In this document: positions 34,789 to 39,048 of the stretch, piece after piece
How positions within the stretch are numbered: position 1 is the first letter of the stretch
Layout of the letters: every line of letters starts with the position of its first letter
From: Olivibacter sp. XZL3
GTDB taxonomy: Bacteria; Bacteroidota; Bacteroidia; Sphingobacteriales; Sphingobacteriaceae
Assembly: GCF_004368405.1 (NCBI RefSeq)
Contig: NZ_SBJH01000111.1
Location: 1-39,048, forward strand
Direction: 5' to 3'
DNA length: 39,048 nt
The notes under the pieces: generated by a model
What the model was told of the DNA's origin: nothing
What the model saw: only the letters and a program-made list of their open reading frames with translations
Database searches by the model: none
Made by a program: the position numbers and the translations under genes

Positions 34789-36192
34789 ATGGATGTAAAC
34801 CTTTCACCACATTATGATCATCAAAGCTCGGCAACCGTAAGAAAAGCGGCACCGACTAAAAAAATAAGAAATCGATATTTTATACTGGTCTTGTGCGTGC
34901 TTACCTCTTTTAAGGCATTTTCACAGGACCATCAGTCGGACCTTTTTCCCGATGGAACCGTGATTCCAAAATGGTTTGCTGATACGGCAAGTCTGGCTTT
35001 GCAAGAGATGGGGAAACCCTATGTTATTACCGACCATGGAGTTTCCGTCGACAGCACTCTTGTACAAACCGATGCGATTCAACGGGTTATTGACGAGGCA
35101 GCGGAAAACGGTGGGGGCATTATTGTGATCCCAAAAGGGACCTTTATGAGTGGGGCACTATTCTTTAAACCCAATATCCATTTATATGTAGCGGAAAGGG
35201 CCGTTTTAAAAGGTTCAGACGATATTAAAGATTATCCAAAGATTCCTTCGCGGATGGAAGGGCAGAATTTAGACTATTTTGCCGCCTTAGTGAATGCATA
35301 CGGGGTCAATGGCTTTACGATATCCGGAAAGGGAACCATTGATGGCAATGGTCTCAAATATTGGGAAGCATTCTGGAAAAGAAGAGAAGAAAATCCCCAA
35401 TGTACCAACTTGGAAGTATCTCGGCCGCGCCTTGTGTTTATTTGGAATTGCGATGATGTGCAGGTTCGGGATGTGAAATTGAAAGATGCCGGCTTTTGGA
35501 GCAGTCACTACTATCAGTGCAATAACGTAAAAATTTTGAATGTGCATATCACTTCTCCGCATGCCCCGGTGAAGGCGCCCAGTACAGACGCAATTGATTT
35601 GGATGTCTGTAACAATGTGTTAATAAAGGGATGCTATCTGTCGGTCAACGATGATGCGATCGCCTTGAAAGGAGGGAAGGGGCCTTGGGCAGATGGCAGT
35701 CTAGACAATGGTAGTAATACAAACATCATTATTGAGGACTGCGAATTCGGTTTTTGCCATTCGGCACTAACCTGCGGAAGCGAAGCCATACATAATAAGA
35801 ACATCATTATGCGGAACTGCAAGATCGATGAGGCAAAAAGGGTGCTGTGGTTAAAAATGAGGCCAGATACGCCGCAAAAATATGAATTTGTAAAGGTCGA
35901 AAATATAACAGGAAACGCCTACAGCCTTATTTATGTTAAGCCTTGGAAACAATTCTTCGATCTGCAAGGTAGAAAGGAAGTTCCGCTCTCGTACTCGGAA
36001 AATATTACGTTGCGTAATATAAACCTGAAGTGCGAAGTCTTTTTCGACGTCGATGTCAGCGAACATGATCACTTAGCTAAATTCACCTTTGAAAATCTAG
36101 ATATTGAGGCCAAAAACGGATCGTATAAGAAAAGCCTGATAAAAGACTTTTCTTTGATCAATGTAAAAGTAAACGACCAGCTGATTATGTGA
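34789..36192 (+). CDS. Glycoside hydrolase family 28 (polygalacturonase-like), divergent active site
   Basis: A 467-residue secreted protein. The signal segment FILVLCVLTSFKAFSQ comes after an unusually long, basic N-region of about 30 residues. The rest is a right-handed beta-helix of the pectin-lyase type with GH28 landmarks: GTFMSGALFFKPNIHLYV, GKGTIDGNGLKYWE, STDAIDLD at 265-272, NDDAIALKGG at 287-296, FCHSALTCGSE near 322-332 and VLWLKMRP near 353-360. The usual motifs are NTDG, DDC, GHG and RIK, so the aspartates and the Lys/Arg are kept but the GHG is CHS. It should cleave a galacturonan or a related polyuronide outside the cell. No SusCD pair or other pectin gene is nearby. Confidence 0.85.
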   Translation: MDVNLSPHYDHQSSATVRKAAPTKKIRNRYFILVLCVLTSFKAFSQDHQSDLFPDGTVIPKWFADTASLALQEMGKPYVITDHGVSVDSTLVQTDAIQRVIDEAAENGGGIIVIPKGTFMSGALFFKPNIHLYVAERAVLKGSDDIKDYPKIPSRMEGQNLDYFAALVNAYGVNGFTISGKGTIDGNGLKYWEAFWKRREENPQCTNLEVSRPRLVFIWNCDDVQVRDVKLKDAGFWSSHYYQCNNVKILNVHITSPHAPVKAPSTDAIDLDVCNNVLIKGCYLSVNDDAIALKGGKGPWADGSLDNGSNTNIIIEDCEFGFCHSALTCGSEAIHNKNIIMRNCKIDEAKRVLWLKMRPDTPQKYEFVKVENITGNAYSLIYVKPWKQFFDLQGRKEVPLSYSENITLRNINLKCEVFFDVDVSEHDHLAKFTFENLDIEAKNGSYKKSLIKDFSLINVKVNDQLIM

Positions 36193-36254
36193 TTGGCAAA
36201 GACGCCTTATATCTCATTTAAGTCGATTATACCTGCTGATAATTTCCAATAAGC

Positions 36255-36284
36255 TTGCAACTTTCAAAGAGTTTGTTAACTTTG
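36255..36284 (+). promoter_or_regulatory. Promoter of the membrane protein/winged-helix operon
   Basis: TTG at 36255-36257, a 19-base spacer and TAACTTTG at 36277-36284 fit the consensus. The start would fall near 36288, only about 14 bases before the ATG. Confidence 0.7.
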
Positions 36285-36301
36285 CATAACAAAGTACTTT
36301 T
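36280..36301 (+). promoter_or_regulatory. Candidate operator copy 1: CTTTG-N5-CAAAGTACTTTT
   Basis: CTTTG (part of the -7 box), five bases, then CAAAGTACTTTT at 36290-36301, which contains the palindrome AAAGTACTTT. This gives three half-sites CTTTG/CAAAG. It covers the expected transcription start and reaches the ATG of the membrane protein gene. The same element stands before creD. Confidence 0.6.
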
Positions 36302-36928
36302 ATGAGGGAAAACGAGCTCCTGACAGAATTAAGTTCCATCCGTAGTTTAATGGAACGCTCCGCTAAGTTTATATCGCTCCATGGGCTATCTGGCGTGCTA
36401 GCAGGTATCTATGCACTTATCGGAGCCTTCATCGGATATCGACTCATTTATCAGTCGGGCGGTGATTTATTTGATCAAGAGTCTTACCGTGCAGACCGAA
36501 CTGTCTTGTCACAACTCGTAATACTTGCCTTGGTGATACTGGTGCTGTCCATTACCACAGCCGTTTTATTAAGCACGCGTAAAGCACGGCAAAAGCAGCA
36601 GAAAATTTGGAATACGGCAAGCAAAGGTTTGTTGCTAAATGCAGGCATACCCTTGTTAACGGGAGGTCTCCTGATCGCTATTTTCCTATACCATGGTTAT
36701 TTCGGTCTGGTAGCACCTGCTTGCCTTGTCTTTTATGGCCTCGCATTGATTTCCGGAAGCCACTATACTTTCAAAGACGTAAAATGGTTAGGCCTTTGTG
36801 AGGTGGTCTTAGGGCTATTCGCTGCCATGATGCCCAGTTATGGATTACTGTTTTGGGCGGCCGGTTTCGGTGTGCTTCATATTGTTTACGGTTCGGTTAT
36901 GTATTCTAAATACGACAGGTCAAAATAG
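36302..36928 (+). CDS. Polytopic membrane protein of the winged-helix/CreD cluster
   Basis: A 208-residue inner membrane protein with about six hydrophobic helices (GLSGVLAGIYALIGAFIGYR, LVILALVILVLSITTAVLL, GLLLNAGIPLLTGGLLIAIF, YFGLVAPACLVFYGLALI, LCEVVLGLFAAMMPSYGLLF, AAGFGVLHIVYGSVM). A polar N-terminal helix RENELLTELSSIRSLMERS may face the cytoplasm. I know no function. It overlaps the start of the regulator gene by one base (TAGTG), so the two are one transcription unit, and I recall this pair next to creD in other Bacteroidota. It may sense a membrane or envelope state for the regulator; this is inference. Confidence 0.78.
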   Translation: MRENELLTELSSIRSLMERSAKFISLHGLSGVLAGIYALIGAFIGYRLIYQSGGDLFDQESYRADRTVLSQLVILALVILVLSITTAVLLSTRKARQKQQKIWNTASKGLLLNAGIPLLTGGLLIAIFLYHGYFGLVAPACLVFYGLALISGSHYTFKDVKWLGLCEVVLGLFAAMMPSYGLLFWAAGFGVLHIVYGSVMYSKYDRSK

Positions 36929-37218
36929 TGTTAGAAGAATTTGATAAAGCGTTTGAGAGTCGAATACGCTTGCAGATTATGAGTGTATTAGCAGCAAATG
37001 AAAGTTATGATTTCAGTTCGCTCAAAGAGCTATTGGAGGTGACGGATGGCAATCTTGCGTCGCATTTAAAGGCCTTAGAAAAGGAAGCATATATATCGGT
37101 TAATAAGAGATTTATCGGGCGTAAGCCTAATACGCGTTATGAAGCAACCGAGAAAGGAGTAGAAGCCTTTAGAAAGCACCTAGAGTCATTAGAGAAACTG
37201 ATTAGGCAGCAAAAATAA
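36928..37218 (+). CDS. Winged-helix transcriptional regulator (HTH_34 type)
   Basis: A 96-residue protein starting at GTG 36928. FESRIRLQIMSVLAANESYD is the first helix pair, FSSLKELLEVTDGNLASHLKAL is the helix-turn-helix with recognition helix, EKEAYISVNKRFIGRKPNTRYEA is the wing, and EKGVEAFRKHLESLEKLI is a dimerising helix. It fits the compact winged-helix 'HTH_34' group. It is co-transcribed with the membrane protein and followed by creD after 50 bases. The palindromic element CAAAGTACTTT, present in both promoters of the cluster, is its likely operator, so it may repress itself and creD. Confidence 0.88.
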   Translation: MLEEFDKAFESRIRLQIMSVLAANESYDFSSLKELLEVTDGNLASHLKALEKEAYISVNKRFIGRKPNTRYEATEKGVEAFRKHLESLEKLIRQQK

Positions 37219-37235
37219 TTTTTTTTATCTATATG

Positions 37236-37257
37236 CTTTGTGATGCAAAGTACTTTT
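37236..37257 (+). promoter_or_regulatory. Candidate operator copy 2 before creD
   Basis: CTTTG at 37236-37240, five bases, CAAAGTACTTTT at 37246-37257: the same layout and spacing as copy 1. A -7-like TA-tgc-TTTG (one extra base) at 37232-37240 includes the CTTTG. The creD ATG follows 11 bases later. Confidence 0.6.
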
Positions 37258-37268
37258 TAAATAATAAA

Positions 37269-38615
37269 ATGGAAAATCAAAAAGAAAAGAACGGGCTGTT
37301 GACCTGGTTGAAACAGTCCGCCACGGTAAAATTAGCGATGGTCGGCTTTCTCAGTCTTTTACTGTTGATCCCCTCCTCCTGGGTAATCGACCTTATTAGT
37401 GAAAGGCAGGGAAGACAGCGGGAAGTAATAAAAGAAATAGCGCAAAGTTGGTCTGGCATCCAAAATGTGGTAGGGCCTGTTTTGGTTATTCCTTATACCG
37501 CCTTTCAACAGATTAAAGATGATAAAGGTAATATAACAGTGGAGGGGATTAAGCAATATATCTTTTTAATGCCCGATCGACTCGATGTGAATGCCGACGC
37601 CGTGCCACAGCTTATGCATCGCGGCATATTTGATGCGGTTGTCTACAACGCAAAAGTGGCGGTTAAAGGTAACTTCGAAGAATTAGACCTAAAGAAACTA
37701 GGTGTCGAACCGCAATACGTATTATGGGACAAAGCGCAACTCTTAGTAAGTGTAAGTGATGTTAAGGGACTCAAAGAGATTCCAAAGATTAATTTAGGTG
37801 ATACCATTGTAGCTATGGAGCCGAGTTTTTCAGATTTAAGTGCTTTCAAAAGTAGTTTAAGCAGTACCCTCGATTTAGGTCAAAAGAAACATACGCAGCT
37901 GTCGTTTAGTTTCGAACTTCCGCTTAGGGGAAGTGAAGGGCTGTTTTTGACACCTATTGGAAAGCATACGCATTTTACTTTAGCGGGAAAATGGAAAGAT
38001 CCCAGCTTTACGGGCAGTTATTTACCGGAAACGCGAAGTGTTTCCGACGCTTCTTTCACATCCCAATGGAACATTCCGCATTTTAATCGGCCCTTTCCTC
38101 AGCAGTGGGTCGACAAAGACGGTGGTCGGCTACTTGAAGCTGAATCCGGGCATAGTTGCGGTGTTAATTTCCTGTTACCTGTGGATCAATATCAAAAAAC
38201 AATGCGTTCGGCAAAATATGCCATGTTAATCATTCTACTGACCTTCGTCTCCCTATTATTTACGGAGTTTATAACCAAAAAGTTTGTCAACATTGTGCAA
38301 TACGTTTTGATCGGCTTGGCTATGGTCGTTTATTACACGCTGCTTTTGTCATTCAGTGAACAGATCGGTTTTACCTGGGCATACATTATCGCTTCTTTGG
38401 CAACCATCGGACTTGTAGGTGCTTATATTTCCAGCATTCTTAAAAGCAGCAGGTCGTCGCTTTTATTGGCGAGCATTCTTTCTGCTTTTTATCTTTTTAT
38501 CTATGTTATAATTCAACTGCAGGAAATGGCATTGCTGGTTGGCAGCGTGGGTTTATTTATTGTGATCGCCTCACTCATGTACGTTTCCTCCAAAATTTCT
38601 TGGGAAAATGAGTGA
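37269..38615 (+). CDS. creD: Inner membrane protein CreD
   Basis: A 448-residue protein, the usual length of CreD. I chose the ATG at 37269 (MENQKEKNGLLTWLKQSAT). The first helix is VKLAMVGFLSLLLLIPSSWV, followed by DLISERQGRQREVIKEIAQSWSGIQNVVGPVLVIPY, the CreD signature, then a periplasmic beta-rich domain (about 60-310). Several C-terminal membrane helices follow, with FTEFITKKFVNIVQYVLIGLAMVVYYTLLLS and the family's LSEQIGF-like SFSEQIGFTWAY. In E. coli creD is controlled by CreBC and affects colicin E2 tolerance and envelope state. Here no CreBC pair is adjacent; the winged-helix regulator may take that part. Confidence 0.9.
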   Translation: MENQKEKNGLLTWLKQSATVKLAMVGFLSLLLLIPSSWVIDLISERQGRQREVIKEIAQSWSGIQNVVGPVLVIPYTAFQQIKDDKGNITVEGIKQYIFLMPDRLDVNADAVPQLMHRGIFDAVVYNAKVAVKGNFEELDLKKLGVEPQYVLWDKAQLLVSVSDVKGLKEIPKINLGDTIVAMEPSFSDLSAFKSSLSSTLDLGQKKHTQLSFSFELPLRGSEGLFLTPIGKHTHFTLAGKWKDPSFTGSYLPETRSVSDASFTSQWNIPHFNRPFPQQWVDKDGGRLLEAESGHSCGVNFLLPVDQYQKTMRSAKYAMLIILLTFVSLLFTEFITKKFVNIVQYVLIGLAMVVYYTLLLSFSEQIGFTWAYIIASLATIGLVGAYISSILKSSRSSLLLASILSAFYLFIYVIIQLQEMALLVGSVGLFIVIASLMYVSSKISWENE

Positions 38616-38645
38616 TTCCTTCGCTGTATAATCCTCAATAGAGGT

Positions 38646-38689
38646 GAAGTAATAGTAATATAACCGGAATGGGTTATTTACTATTCTTC
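38646..38689. terminator. Long hairpin between convergent creD and the small edge gene
   Basis: GAAG, AATAGTAA and ATAACC on the left (38646-38665, with two bulged T bases) pair with GGTTAT, TTACTATT and CTTC on the right (up to 38689), giving 18 pairs around a short loop. It overlaps the stop codon of the minus-strand gene. It probably ends creD transcription; a T-run is weak on both sides. Confidence 0.6.
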
Positions 38690-38920
38690 AATTAACATGT
38701 TTTTTAGTAAAGACAGAAACTGCTCATTGGAGGTGTAAAAGTATCGATAGTTAACGATGAGGTAAAGAAAGCCTGCAAAGCTGTATTTAATACGTATCGG
38801 TTTCCAAAACGCGCCAAAATTCTTTACCGACGCCGGTGTATAGTGTTCGTCAAAGCCATAATATAATTCTTCTATAGCACTTAAAGGTATGCGTTTAAAT
38901 TCGTCTCCATCTAAAAACAA
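38681..38920 (-). CDS. Small protein of unknown function, true start unclear
   Basis: The frame from the TTG at 38920 gives 79 residues (FLDGDEFKRIPLSAIEELYYG, FDEHYTPASVKNFGAFWKPI, a hydrophobic KYSFAGFLYLIVNYRYFY, and EQFLSLLKNMLIEE). The same frame stays open upstream to a TAA at 38975-38977, and those codons read TPLSKHQGHIALTETD, which looks coding. No ATG or GTG is present between the TAA and 38920, so either a rare start codon is used, the gene begins by overlap with its upstream neighbour, or there is a frameshift. The SAIEELYYGFDE style resembles PH-like/GRAM-type domain proteins, but I do not assign a family. Confidence 0.5.
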   Translation of the reverse strand: MFLDGDEFKRIPLSAIEELYYGFDEHYTPASVKNFGAFWKPIRIKYSFAGFLYLIVNYRYFYTSNEQFLSLLKNMLIEE

Positions 38921-38979
38921 GTCAGTTTCAGTTAAGGCTATGTGGCCTTGGTGTTTCGAGAGGGGTGTGTAATCTTACC

Positions 38980-39048
38980 CTAGCTAGCTACACCCAAAAC
39001 TAAAGAATTCCAATCAGACTTGCTATTGCTATCCTGTTGGAATGTGGG
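38980..39048 (-). CDS. C-terminal end of a gene cut by the right window edge
   Basis: From the right edge, one minus-strand frame is open for 22 codons (PTFQQDSNSKSDWNSLVLGV then AS) and ends in TAG at 38982-38980, three bases before the TAA that closes the next frame. It may be the end of a gene that continues outside the window. The piece is too short to identify, and a chance frame is possible. Confidence 0.3.
   Translation of the reverse strand, partial: PTFQQDSNSKSDWNSLVLGVAS

Overview
The window looks like chromosomal DNA of a Bacteroidota bacterium, most likely of the family Sphingobacteriaceae. The reasons are the Bacteroidota-type promoters (TTTG or TTG, about 19 bases, TAnnTTTG), the near absence of Shine-Dalgarno sequences, a THX ribosomal protein gene, the gene families present (OmpH/Skp lipoprotein, DUF481 outer membrane protein, split heptose kinase/adenylyltransferase genes, HsdR_N-like gene next to holA, winged helix + CreD) and many lipoprotein signals. 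Genus cannot be decided by eye. No phage, insertion sequence, CRISPR array or rRNA was seen.

Layout. 1-4744 (minus strand) is a surface-glycan block: APS kinase and a sulfotransferase, then heptose kinase, GmhA, heptose-1-P adenylyltransferase, GmhB and a glycosyltransferase cut by the left edge. Together they can supply activated sulfate and nucleotide-activated heptose to an envelope glycan. 4920-11000 holds envelope genes: two lipoproteins (one OmpA-like), a DUF481 beta-barrel protein, a NAD(P)-binding protein, a PAP2/sphingomyelin-synthase-like membrane enzyme, the 48-residue THX gene and an OmpH/Skp lipoprotein. 11000-25500 is mostly housekeeping: gyrB, an alpha/beta hydrolase, valS, a lipoprotein, an HsdR_N-like nuclease-fold protein, holA, a YbiT-type ABC-F ATPase, a GNAT-nitrilase fusion, ruvB and a polyprenol-phosphate mannosyltransferase. 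25600-29700 pairs a secreted dipeptidyl peptidase IV with a POT peptide transporter. 29900-33700 holds an SPFH/membrane protein/Arc-like operon divergent from a PgpH-type HD phosphodiesterase. 33800-34500 carries tRNA-Ser(GCT) and tRNA-Val(GAC). The right end has a GH28 protein, a membrane protein/winged-helix/CreD cluster and two poorly defined minus-strand genes at the edge.

The most interesting material is not in the proteins alone. (1) A 15-unit array with an almost strict 11-base period lies between the two tRNA genes. (2) At least eight tracts of degenerate tandem heptamers, each locus with its own sequence but the same 7-base period, sit in gene borders and one lies inside valS. (3) The SPFH operon has two TGATATCA boxes 11 bases apart over its predicted start site, the format expected for the ribbon-helix-helix protein encoded by its own last gene. 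(4) The winged-helix/CreD cluster has the same three-half-site element at the same place in two promoters. (5) The ABC-F ATPase has one intact and one dismantled ATP site.
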